The notes beneath the pieces were generated by a model that ran no database searches, was not told where the DNA came from, and worked only from the letters and a program-made list of their open reading frames with translations. Positions 1 to 5,237 of a stretch of DNA of 5,237 nt are shown here, piece after piece. The number at the start of each line of letters is the position of its first letter. The stretch's first letter is position 1. A program made the translations under genes and the position numbers. The stretch is from positions 1-5,237 of the forward strand of contig CACXYG010000112.1 of NCBI GenBank assembly GCA_902771745.1, written 5' to 3'. This DNA comes from an uncultured Erysipelotrichaceae bacterium. GTDB lineage: Bacteria > Bacillota_I > Bacilli_A > RFN20 > CAG-288.

Positions 1-1622
1 ACGGTGAAGGTCAGATGAACGCCATCAACTGGGCCATTGAAAGATCTGGTATCTCGCCAAAGGATGTCGGCTATGTCAACGCTCATGGTACTGGTACTCA
101 TAAGAACGACTATGCTGAATTCTTGTCTTTGAAGACCATCTTTGGTGAAGACAATTCTGATTTATGTGTCTCTTCTACCAAACCGATGGTCGGTCACTGC
201 TTAGGTGCTGCTGGTTCTATTGAAGCCATCTTCTGTATCAAGGCTTTGAATAATTCCATCGTTCCACCAACCCTTGGCTTTACCGAAGAAGATATGCCTC
301 AGTTAAAAGAAAATGCTGGCGCCATCGACTTTGTTCCAAATGTTGCTAAAGAAAAAAAACTTGACTATGTCATGAACAACTCTTTTGCTTTTGGTGGCAA
401 CAACGCTTCCATCATCTTCTCCAAGCATCAGGGCGATGTCAAAGGTTTGGAAAACAAGGATAAGGTCGTCATCACCGGTTATGGTCTTGTCACTCCTCTT
501 GGTCACGGTTTAGATAACTATATTGAAAAGTTCAATGAAGGCGCTAAGGTCGAAGGTGGTAACGTCCACTCTACTGTCGCCGCTCCTGATATGCAGGGTG
601 CTGGTATTCCAATGTCCATTTATAGAAAGTGGGATACTGTCTCTCAGATTGAAACTCTTTCTGGCGTCTTAGCCTTAAAGAATGCCAATATTGAAATCAC
701 TCCAGAAAACGCCACCCGTATCGGTATTGTTGATGGTACCGCCGAAGGTGCTATGGGTATGGGTTGTCTCTTTGAAGAATCCATCGCCGAAAAAGGCAAT
801 GCTTCAGGTTCTGCCTTCAAGTTCCCAAATACCGTCTATAATGCCGCTGCCGGTTATCTTTCTATCTTCAGTGGCATCAAGGGTTATAACGTCACCATCA
901 CCAATGGTAGCCAGTCCGGTTTAGCCGCTATCCCATATGCTTGTAACATCATCAAGAACGACAGAGAAGATATCATTGTCGCCTCTGGTTCTGATGAAAA
1001 TATCTCCGTCACCAGTGAACTTGCCACCGCTTTAAATCTTGTTGCTGATGAATATGTTGAACCATATTCCAACCACGATGGCTTTGTTCTCTCTGATGGT
1101 GGTGTCACCATGATCTTAGAAAGTGAAACCAGCGCCGATAAGAGAGGTGTTAAGAAATACGCTTCTGTCGTCGGTTATGGTATGGCTCATAGAGATTGTG
1201 AATTTGGTAGCTTGACCGGTTCTAGTGAAGGTCTTGATGAAGCCATCAAGTTAGCCTTAGAAGATGCCAATCTCAGCATTGATGACATCTCTGCCATTTC
1301 TGGCTTTGCCAATGGTATGAAGGAAGTCGACCAGGTGGAAATGCAGTCCTATAGAAGAATCTTTGGTTCTAAGATGGACTCTCTTCCGGTCATTTCTTCC
1401 AAAGCCAGAGTCGGTGAAGCAAGAGCCGCCGCCGCTATGCTTGGTGCTGTGGATGCTTCTCTTCTCTTATCCGATATGGTCAAGGAAGACAAGATGGCCT
1501 ATCTTCTTACCGCCGATGGCGTCAAGAAGACCACTGTCTATTCCAAGGACTTGAAATATGTCTTAGTTACCGCTTATGGTTCTGGTGGTTCTTATACCGC
1601 TGTTATCTTAGCCAGAGAATAA
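1..1622 (+). CDS. Fused ketosynthase / chain-length-factor-like (pseudo-ketosynthase) protein, 5' partial
   Basis: Beta-ketoacyl-ACP synthase that should condense malonyl-ACP with a growing acyl-ACP in the cytoplasm. The frame is open from the left edge (GEGQ precedes the Met at 15), so the true start and the active-site Cys region of the first domain lie outside. Residues here count from that Met. Domain 1 (to about 137) is the C-terminal part of a FabF-like KS: NAHGTGT with catalytic His24 (84-86), Lys56, GHCLGAAG with His61 (195-197), and NNSFAFGGNNAS (121-132). After a roughly 13-residue polar linker, a second thiolase-fold KS domain begins at VVITGYGLVTPLG (151) and runs to 535. Its catalytic positions are changed: Cys to Ser299 (NGSQSG), first His to Asn433 (FANG), second His to Glu468 (VGEA). 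This resembles the KS-beta/chain-length-factor partner of type II PKS systems, here covalently joined. The stop TAA lies 11 bases before the fabG start. Domain identity is confident; the product is unknown. Confidence 0.9.
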   Translation, partial: GEGQMNAINWAIERSGISPKDVGYVNAHGTGTHKNDYAEFLSLKTIFGEDNSDLCVSSTKPMVGHCLGAAGSIEAIFCIKALNNSIVPPTLGFTEEDMPQLKENAGAIDFVPNVAKEKKLDYVMNNSFAFGGNNASIIFSKHQGDVKGLENKDKVVITGYGLVTPLGHGLDNYIEKFNEGAKVEGGNVHSTVAAPDMQGAGIPMSIYRKWDTVSQIETLSGVLALKNANIEITPENATRIGIVDGTAEGAMGMGCLFEESIAEKGNASGSAFKFPNTVYNAAAGYLSIFSGIKGYNVTITNGSQSGLAAIPYACNIIKNDREDIIVASGSDENISVTSELATALNLVADEYVEPYSNHDGFVLSDGGVTMILESETSADKRGVKKYASVVGYGMAHRDCEFGSLTGSSEGLDEAIKLALEDANLSIDDISAISGFANGMKEVDQVEMQSYRRIFGSKMDSLPVISSKARVGEARAAAAMLGAVDASLLLSDMVKEDKMAYLLTADGVKKTTVYSKDLKYVLVTAYGSGGSYTAVILARE

Positions 1623-1627
1623 AGGAG
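1622..1627 (+). promoter_or_regulatory. Ribosome binding site for fabG
   Basis: AAGGAG overlaps the last base of the upstream stop codon and lies 6 bases before the ATG at 1634. It fixes the fabG start and implies termination-reinitiation from the ketosynthase gene. Confidence 0.85.
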
Positions 1628-1633
1628 TCAAAC

Positions 1634-2365
1634 ATGAAAGTTGCTATTGTTACTGGTTCTTCCAAGGGTATTGGTAGAGCCGTTGCCATCCGTCTTGCCA
1701 AAGATGGATTTACTACTGTCGTCAACTACTCTCACTCCGAAGGCCCAGCCTTAGAAGTCGTCGACACCATCAAGAAGAATGGTGGCGAAGCCATCGCCTA
1801 TAAGTGCGATTGCTCCAAGCTTGTCGAAGTCAAGCAGATGATCAAGGATGTCGTCGCCCAGTTTGGTCAGATCGATGTTCTTGTCAATAACGCTGGTATC
1901 GTCAGAGATGAATATCTTCTCATGATGACCCAGGAAAATCTCGATGAATGCTTTGATTTAAATGTCAAAGGCTACTTCTATTGCACCCAACAGGCCGCCC
2001 TTAAGATGATGAGAAAGAAGAAGGGTGTCATCATCAACATGTCTTCGGTCTCCGGCAAGTATGCTCTTGCTGGTCAGACGGTCTATTCTGCTACCAAGGG
2101 TGCGGTCAACGCCTTTACCGCTACCGCTGCAAAGGAACTTGCCAGATATGGTATCCGAGTCAATGCTGTCGCTCCTGGTTTCATCAAGACCGAGATGCTT
2201 GATCACATCCCACAGGAAAAGATGGATGAATATCTCTCTGTCATCCCGCTTAAGAGACTTGGTGAAGTCGAAGATATCGCCAATGTCGTCTCGATGCTTG
2301 CCAGTGATGAATCTTCTTACCTCACCGGTCAGGTCATCACCTTAGATGGAGGTTTATCTCTCTAA
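1634..2365 (+). CDS. fabG: 3-oxoacyl-ACP reductase (FabG, short-chain dehydrogenase)
   Basis: NADPH-dependent reduction of 3-oxoacyl-ACP to 3-hydroxyacyl-ACP, the first reductive step after condensation. The 243-residue length is normal for FabG. Visible elements are the Rossmann nucleotide loop TGSSKGIGRA (7-16), NNAG (85-88), and a complete SDR tetrad Asn110, Ser138, Tyr151, Lys155 (YSATK). The positions coincide with those known for E. coli FabG. The PGFIKTEM segment (181-188) and the C-terminal TGQVITLDGG are also classic FabG. The start is set by an AAGGAG site 6 bases upstream. Its stop overlaps the next start by one base (TAATG at 2363-2367), so it is probably translationally coupled to the dehydratase. 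No residue looks abnormal. In a specialised pathway it would serve as the ketoreductase; sequence alone cannot separate that role from housekeeping FAS. Confidence 0.95.
   Translation: MKVAIVTGSSKGIGRAVAIRLAKDGFTTVVNYSHSEGPALEVVDTIKKNGGEAIAYKCDCSKLVEVKQMIKDVVAQFGQIDVLVNNAGIVRDEYLLMMTQENLDECFDLNVKGYFYCTQQAALKMMRKKKGVIINMSSVSGKYALAGQTVYSATKGAVNAFTATAAKELARYGIRVNAVAPGFIKTEMLDHIPQEKMDEYLSVIPLKRLGEVEDIANVVSMLASDESSYLTGQVITLDGGLSL
2348..2352 (+). promoter_or_regulatory. Ribosome binding site for the dehydratase gene
   Basis: GGAGG lies inside the last codons of fabG, 12 bases before the ATG at 2365. The spacing is rather long, but the alternative ATG at 2377 would be 24 bases away with no better site, so 2365 is preferred with coupling from fabG. 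Confidence 0.55.
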
Positions 2366-2820
2366 TGAAAAGTATCATGAATATCAATGACATCAACAAG
2401 AGAATCAAGCAGCGTCCACCGTTCCAGATGATTGAAAAGGTCATCGCTCTTGAACCAAATGTCTCGGCTACTGGTGTCAAGAACGTCTCTGTCAATGAGC
2501 CATACTTCATGGGTCATTTCCCTGGTAATCCAATTATGCCAGGTGTCTTAATCATCGAAGCCTGCGCTCAGCTTTGTTCCCTTGTCATCGATGCCGATGG
2601 CGATAAGGAAGATGAGATCATGGTCTTATTGAAGGTCGACAACTTCAAGTTTGTCAAACCTGTCATCCCTGGTGATAGCCTTGTCATCACCGTCACTAAG
2701 TCCAAAGTCATGGGTCCACTTACCAGCTTCGACGCTGTTGTCAAAGTCGATGATGTCGTCTACTCCAAGGGTAGCATGACCTTCACCGCTGTTAAGAAAG
2801 AAACCATCTATGGCAACTAA
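2365..2820 (+). CDS. fabZ: 3-hydroxyacyl-ACP dehydratase (FabZ-type hotdog fold)
   Basis: Removes water from 3-hydroxyacyl-ACP to give trans-2-enoyl-ACP. The 151-residue length fits FabZ. The N-terminal segment RPPFQMIEKV (17-26) is the FabZ 'RyPFLLvDrV'-like signature. The active-site helix carries GHFPGNPIMPGVLIIEACAQ (50-69) with catalytic His51 and Glu65; an acidic Glu at the second position is the FabZ pattern rather than the Asp of FabA. The KFVKPVIPGD segment (95-104) matches the conserved 'kFr.pV.PGD' stretch. The start overlaps the fabG stop by one base. An alternative start at Met5 (2377) would shorten it by four residues and keep all motifs. Its end overlaps the flavoprotein start by 11 bases. 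Being next to FabG, it completes a KR-DH pair; without an enoyl reductase such a pair would give conjugated polyenes. Confidence 0.93.
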   Translation: MKSIMNINDINKRIKQRPPFQMIEKVIALEPNVSATGVKNVSVNEPYFMGHFPGNPIMPGVLIIEACAQLCSLVIDADGDKEDEIMVLLKVDNFKFVKPVIPGDSLVITVTKSKVMGPLTSFDAVVKVDDVVYSKGSMTFTAVKKETIYGN

Positions 2821-3565
2821 TTGGAATCCTGACGAGATCAAGAAAGTCTTAGTCATCAATGGTTCTCCCAACAGAGAACGTTCCAATACTCTGGTCGTCA
2901 CCAAAGCCTTCTTGGCTGGTTTAAATGAAGATGAGAAGTTAGATATTGAGATTGTCAACGCCTCTGACTTGAATGTCAGACCTTGTCTTGGCTGTCTCTC
3001 CTGCTGGGGTAGAACTGCTGGTGAATGTGTCATCCGCAATGATGATATCCTTCCTTTAAAAGAAAAGATCCTTCATGCGGATATCATCATCGCTTCTTAT
3101 CCGCTCTACTTCTTCTCCATGCCCGGTGTGATGAAAGTCATCACCGACCGTCTACTTAGCATGATGGCGACTTACGAAGGACAAAAGGCACCTGAAAATG
3201 GTCAGTCTTTCCACGGCTTCCGCTACTATAACGAAAAGCAGAGATTCATCGTCATCTCTACTTGTGCGTATACCGAAGCCAAGGCTGCCTATCAGTCTTT
3301 GATCCTTCAGCATGATGCCATCTGTGGTAAGAACAACTACACACCGATTCTTGTTCCCCAGATGAAGACTTTAAATGATCTTCATAACGAGAATAAAATC
3401 ACTCGTTATCTAAACAAATTCACACTCGCTGGTAAGACGTTCCGCCAGCAAGGATATCTTTCTTCAGAAGAATTGGAAAATCTTTCTAAGCCTCCGTTTA
3501 CGGAAGGCGCCTATAAGATCTTCTTGAATAACTTCTGGGAATCTGAAAGAAACAAAGGTAAATAA
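2810..3565 (+). CDS. Flavodoxin-fold NAD(P)H/FMN oxidoreductase with a four-Cys motif
   Basis: Predicted FMN-binding oxidoreductase of the NADPH-dependent FMN reductase / iron-sulfur flavoprotein superfamily. The N-terminal strand and phosphate loop read KKVLVINGSPNRERSNT (11-27), the FMN phosphate-binding signature. Next come Cys59, Cys62, Cys65 and Cys73 (C-X2-C-X2-C-X7-C), then ADIIIASYPLYFFSMPGVMK (90-109), the second flavin-contact strand and loop. The four-Cys spacing matches the compact motif that ligates a 4Fe-4S cluster in iron-sulfur flavoproteins, though related flavodoxin-like proteins carry similar cysteines without a proven cluster. At 251 residues it has a C-terminal extension of roughly 60-70 residues beyond the minimal fold. 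It starts inside the end of fabZ (11-base overlap) without a strong ribosome site, so it is probably coupled to fabZ. Its place among the elongation genes suggests a redox step on the acyl chain (enoyl reduction, desaturation or electron supply). That role is inference; the substrate is unknown. Confidence 0.8.
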   Translation: MATNWNPDEIKKVLVINGSPNRERSNTLVVTKAFLAGLNEDEKLDIEIVNASDLNVRPCLGCLSCWGRTAGECVIRNDDILPLKEKILHADIIIASYPLYFFSMPGVMKVITDRLLSMMATYEGQKAPENGQSFHGFRYYNEKQRFIVISTCAYTEAKAAYQSLILQHDAICGKNNYTPILVPQMKTLNDLHNENKITRYLNKFTLAGKTFRQQGYLSSEELENLSKPPFTEGAYKIFLNNFWESERNKGK

Positions 3566-3572
3566 TTCCTTT

Positions 3573-3578
3573 GGGAGG
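3573..3578 (+). promoter_or_regulatory. Ribosome binding site for the acyl carrier protein gene
   Basis: GGGAGG lies 6 bases before the ATG at 3585, in the 19-base gap after the flavoprotein stop. It is one of the strongest ribosome sites in the window and gives the ACP gene independent initiation, as expected for an abundant carrier protein. The gap shows no hairpin or obvious promoter. Confidence 0.85.
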
Positions 3579-3584
3579 TTACTT

Positions 3585-3815
3585 ATGTACGATGTCATTA
3601 AACAATTGTTGATTGATACTGCCAATGTCGACGAAAACAAAATCAAGCCTTCTGCCCGTTTAAAAGAAGACTTGGGTTTTGATTCTCTTTATGCCGTGGA
3701 AATGGCTTTAGAGTTGGAGACACATTTCAGCATCAAGATTGAGCCCGAAGAATTAAAGCAACTCATCACCGTACAGAATGTCGTCGACCTTGTCGAAAAT
3801 AAGGAGGGCAAATAA
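3585..3815 (+). CDS. acpP: Acyl carrier protein
   Basis: Small acidic carrier whose Ser takes a 4'-phosphopantetheine arm that tethers the acyl chain for KS, FabG and FabZ. The 76-residue length is typical. The attachment motif LGFDSLYAVEM (30-40) gives Ser34 as the modification site, within an otherwise standard four-helix ACP pattern (TVQNVVDLVENK near the C-terminus). Oddity: the residue two after the Ser, Asp in E. coli AcpP (DSLD), is Tyr36 here. That lowers the negative charge at the start of recognition helix II, while Asp33 and Glu39 are kept. This may reflect dedicated partners. The start is set by GGGAGG 6 bases upstream, and the stop overlaps the accB start by one base (TAATG at 3813-3817). 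The acpP symbol is by family; the gene could instead be a second, pathway-specific ACP. Confidence 0.93.
   Translation: MYDVIKQLLIDTANVDENKIKPSARLKEDLGFDSLYAVEMALELETHFSIKIEPEELKQLITVQNVVDLVENKEGK
3801..3807 (+). promoter_or_regulatory. Ribosome binding site for accB inside the ACP gene
   Basis: AAGGAGG lies in the last codons of the ACP gene (Lys-Glu-Gly), 7 bases before the accB ATG at 3815. It supports that start and tight ACP-accB coupling. Confidence 0.85.
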
Positions 3816-4252
3816 TGAAATTAGAAGAAATTGAAAACGTCATTCGTCTTTTTGAAAAAGCCAACATCTCTTCTTTGGAAGTGGAAGATGAAGGTATCAA
3901 GATCAAATTGACCAAAGAGATGAATCCTGTGGTTGTCGAACAGAAAGTTCCAGCCAACAATGTCGCTAATAGCGCCAGCCAGGACCACGAAGAAGGCCCT
4001 TATTTGAATAATGGTGAAGACTTTATCAAATCCCCACTTGTCGGCACCTATCATCAGGCTCCTTTTGCTGATGCCAAACCATTTGTTGAAGAAGGCAGCC
4101 AGGTCAAGAAAGGTGATAAGCTCTGCATCATTGAAGCGATGAAAGTCATGAATGAGATCACCGCTCCAAAAGATGGTGTCATCAAGAAGATCTTTGCCAA
4201 CGAAGGCGCTATGATCGAATTCGATCAGGAACTCTTCATCATCGGAGAATAG
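3815..4252 (+). CDS. accB: Biotin carboxyl carrier protein of acetyl-CoA carboxylase
   Basis: Carries the biotin that AccC carboxylates and the AccA/AccD transferase discharges onto acetyl-CoA, giving malonyl-CoA. At 145 residues it is in the AccB range. The N-terminal region (1-35) is the AccB helix and beta segment, followed by a linker (about 36-69) that is acidic and Asn-rich rather than the usual Pro/Ala-rich hinge. The C-terminal biotinyl domain (about 70-145) has EAMKVMN with biotin-accepting Lys110. The 'thumb' insertion characteristic of AccB-type BCCP is present (TYHQAPFADAKPFVEEG, 78-94). This argues for acetyl-CoA carboxylase over the thumbless carriers of decarboxylases or pyruvate carboxylase. 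The start overlaps the ACP stop, and the gene ends in TAG, the only non-TAA stop seen. accC follows 2 bases later. Confidence 0.95.
   Translation: MKLEEIENVIRLFEKANISSLEVEDEGIKIKLTKEMNPVVVEQKVPANNVANSASQDHEEGPYLNNGEDFIKSPLVGTYHQAPFADAKPFVEEGSQVKKGDKLCIIEAMKVMNEITAPKDGVIKKIFANEGAMIEFDQELFIIGE
4244..4247 (+). promoter_or_regulatory. Ribosome binding site for accC inside accB
   Basis: GGAG within the last accB codons lies 7 bases before the ATG at 4255, supporting that start and coupled translation of the two carboxylase subunits. Confidence 0.75.
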
Positions 4253-4254
4253 TT

Positions 4255-5237
4255 ATGTTTCATAAGGTATTGATTGCCAACCGTGGAGAAATCGCTGTTC
4301 GTATCATCCGTGCCTGTAAGGAAATGGGTGTCAGAACCGTGGCCATCTATTCCACAGCGGATAAAAGCGCCCTTCACGTGCAGTTGGCAGATGAAGCCGT
4401 CTGTATCGGCGGACCATCAACCGATCAATCTTACTTGAATATGGCAAGTATCCTTTCAGCTGCCTGTGCGACTGGTTGTGATGCCATCCATCCTGGTTTT
4501 GGTTTCTTATCCGAATCTCCACTCTTTGCCCGTATGGTCAAGGCTTGTGGTATTTCCTGGATTGGTCCTAATGCCGATGTCATGGAAAAGATGGGTAACA
4601 AATCTGAAGCCATCGCCATCATGAAGAATGCCGGTGTTCCGATTGTCCCCGGTTCTTATGGTGCGGTCAGCGCCGAAGAAGGTCTTGCCATCGCTCAGGA
4701 AATCGGTTTTCCTGTCTTGATCAAGGCCAGTGCTGGCGGCGGCGGAAAAGGTATCCGTCAGGTTCAGTCCGAAGCCGAATTCATGGACTTATATCATGAG
4801 GCCAAGGATGAAGCCAAGAAGTTTTTCGGTAATGATGAATTATACGTTGAGAAATTAGTTTTGAATCCAAGACATGTCGAAGTGCAGGTCGTTGGTGATA
4901 CGCATGAGAATTACATTCATCTTTTTGAACGTAACTGCTCCATGCAGAGAAGAAAACAAAAGATTTTAGAAGAAGCTCCTTGTCAGTCTATCTCCACCAC
5001 CTTGAAGGCCAAATTATATGAGGCGGCCCTAAAGGCTTGTAAGGCGGTCAAATATGACTCGGTTGGTACGATTGAATTCCTCATCGATGAAAAAGAGAAC
5101 TTCTATTTCATCGAAATGAACACCAGAATTCAGGTTGAACATTCCATCACGGAAGAGATCACTGGTATCGACATCGTCAAGTTGATGATTAAGATTGCTT
5201 CTGGTGCAAAACTTCCATATAAGCAGGAAGACATTCA
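4255..5237 (+). CDS. accC: Biotin carboxylase subunit of acetyl-CoA carboxylase, 3' partial
   Basis: ATP-grasp enzyme that carboxylates the biotin on AccB using bicarbonate and ATP. The window holds the first 327 residues of a family usually near 450; the C-terminal domain, including the Arg equivalent to E. coli Arg338, lies beyond the edge. Visible elements are IANRGEIAVRIIRACKE (7-23), IHPGFGFLSE (78-87), ATP-contact Lys116, IKASAGGGGKGIR (156-168) with Lys157 and the glycine-rich flap, NPRHVEVQV (204-212), and the catalytic EMNTRIQVEH (287-296) with Glu287, Asn289, Arg291, Gln293 and Glu295; Glu274 is also kept. One substitution stands out: SMQRRKQK (229-236) has Lys234 where E. coli AccC has His236. 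The start is ATG, 2 bases after accB, preceded by GGAG. Adjacency to an AccB-type carrier favours acetyl-CoA carboxylase over propionyl- or methylcrotonyl-CoA carboxylase, which share this domain. Confidence 0.95.
   Translation, partial: MFHKVLIANRGEIAVRIIRACKEMGVRTVAIYSTADKSALHVQLADEAVCIGGPSTDQSYLNMASILSAACATGCDAIHPGFGFLSESPLFARMVKACGISWIGPNADVMEKMGNKSEAIAIMKNAGVPIVPGSYGAVSAEEGLAIAQEIGFPVLIKASAGGGGKGIRQVQSEAEFMDLYHEAKDEAKKFFGNDELYVEKLVLNPRHVEVQVVGDTHENYIHLFERNCSMQRRKQKILEEAPCQSISTTLKAKLYEAALKACKAVKYDSVGTIEFLIDEKENFYFIEMNTRIQVEHSITEEITGIDIVKLMIKIASGAKLPYKQEDI

Noticed and set aside
423..593. A separate start codon for the second ketosynthase domain, giving two genes
   Set aside because: There is no stop in this stretch and no in-frame ATG between residues 120 and 193. 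The only ATG near the junction (436) is out of frame, and the in-frame TTG at 447 lacks a Shine-Dalgarno sequence. A fusion is the simpler reading.
2025..2345. A 106-codon plus-strand open frame inside fabG
   Set aside because: It is in another frame, fully inside fabG; its Ser/Leu/Pro/Arg-rich translation is typical of a shadow frame, with no recognisable domain.
2984..3028. A ferredoxin-like or zinc-finger domain suggested by the clustered cysteines
   Set aside because: The cysteines are embedded in a flavodoxin-fold protein at the site where iron-sulfur flavoprotein relatives carry them, so no separate domain is needed.
2626..3039. A 137-codon open frame on the minus strand across the fabZ-flavoprotein junction
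   Set aside because: It lies antisense to two well-supported genes, has no recognisable domain and no convincing ribosome site, and is explained by codon bias of the plus-strand genes.
3566..3584. A terminator or promoter in the flavoprotein-ACP gap
   Set aside because: The 19-base gap holds only the ribosome site; it has no inverted repeat, T-tract, or room for -35/-10 elements.
4331..4622. Two short minus-strand open frames opposite accC
   Set aside because: Both are 63 codons, lie within a strongly conserved biotin carboxylase gene and show no motifs.
1..5237. Alternative genetic code with TGA read as Trp (Mollicutes-like)
   Set aside because: No TGA stop is used by the six visible gene ends (five TAA, one TAG), which is suggestive. 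However, all visible Trp codons are TGG and no reading frame needs TGA read-through.

Overview
The window is one uninterrupted plus-strand operon of type II fatty-acid or polyketide-like genes. Seven coding regions are packed head to tail, with the first cut by the left edge and the last by the right edge. Order: (1) a ketosynthase fused to a second, catalytically dead ketosynthase-like domain (1-1622, 5' partial); (2) a FabG-type 3-oxoacyl-ACP reductase (1634-2365); (3) a FabZ-type hotdog 3-hydroxyacyl-ACP dehydratase (2365-2820); (4) a flavodoxin-fold NAD(P)H/FMN oxidoreductase with a four-cysteine motif (2810-3565); (5) an acyl carrier protein (3585-3815); (6) the biotin carboxyl carrier protein AccB (3815-4252); (7) the biotin carboxylase AccC (4255-5237, 3' partial).

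The host is probably a low-to-moderate G+C Bacillota (Firmicutes) bacterium, perhaps a gut Erysipelotrichia-like lineage. This rests on strong AGGAG-type ribosome sites before several genes, frequent AGA arginine codons, TAA as the usual stop, and acc genes intermixed with fab genes as in Bacillota. All visible Trp codons are TGG and no frame reads through TGA, so the ordinary bacterial code fits. The species assignment is inference only.

The genes form a nearly complete elongation cycle. AccB and AccC carboxylate biotin on the way to malonyl-CoA, and the ACP carries the chain. The KS domain condenses, FabG reduces the 3-keto group and FabZ dehydrates. No recognised enoyl reductase (FabI, FabK, FabL or FabV type) is visible. 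A flavoprotein sits among the cycle genes instead. Malonyl transferase (FabD), FabH and AccA/AccD are also absent here and could lie outside the window. The cluster is therefore either an unusual primary FAS operon or a specialised KS-chain-length-factor pathway, for example one making a polyene or other modified acyl chain.

The most notable feature is the single-chain KS plus pseudo-KS, in which the second half has lost the Cys-His-His triad. There are no RNA genes, mobile elements, CRISPR arrays or terminators, and no non-coding gap exceeds about 20 bases.
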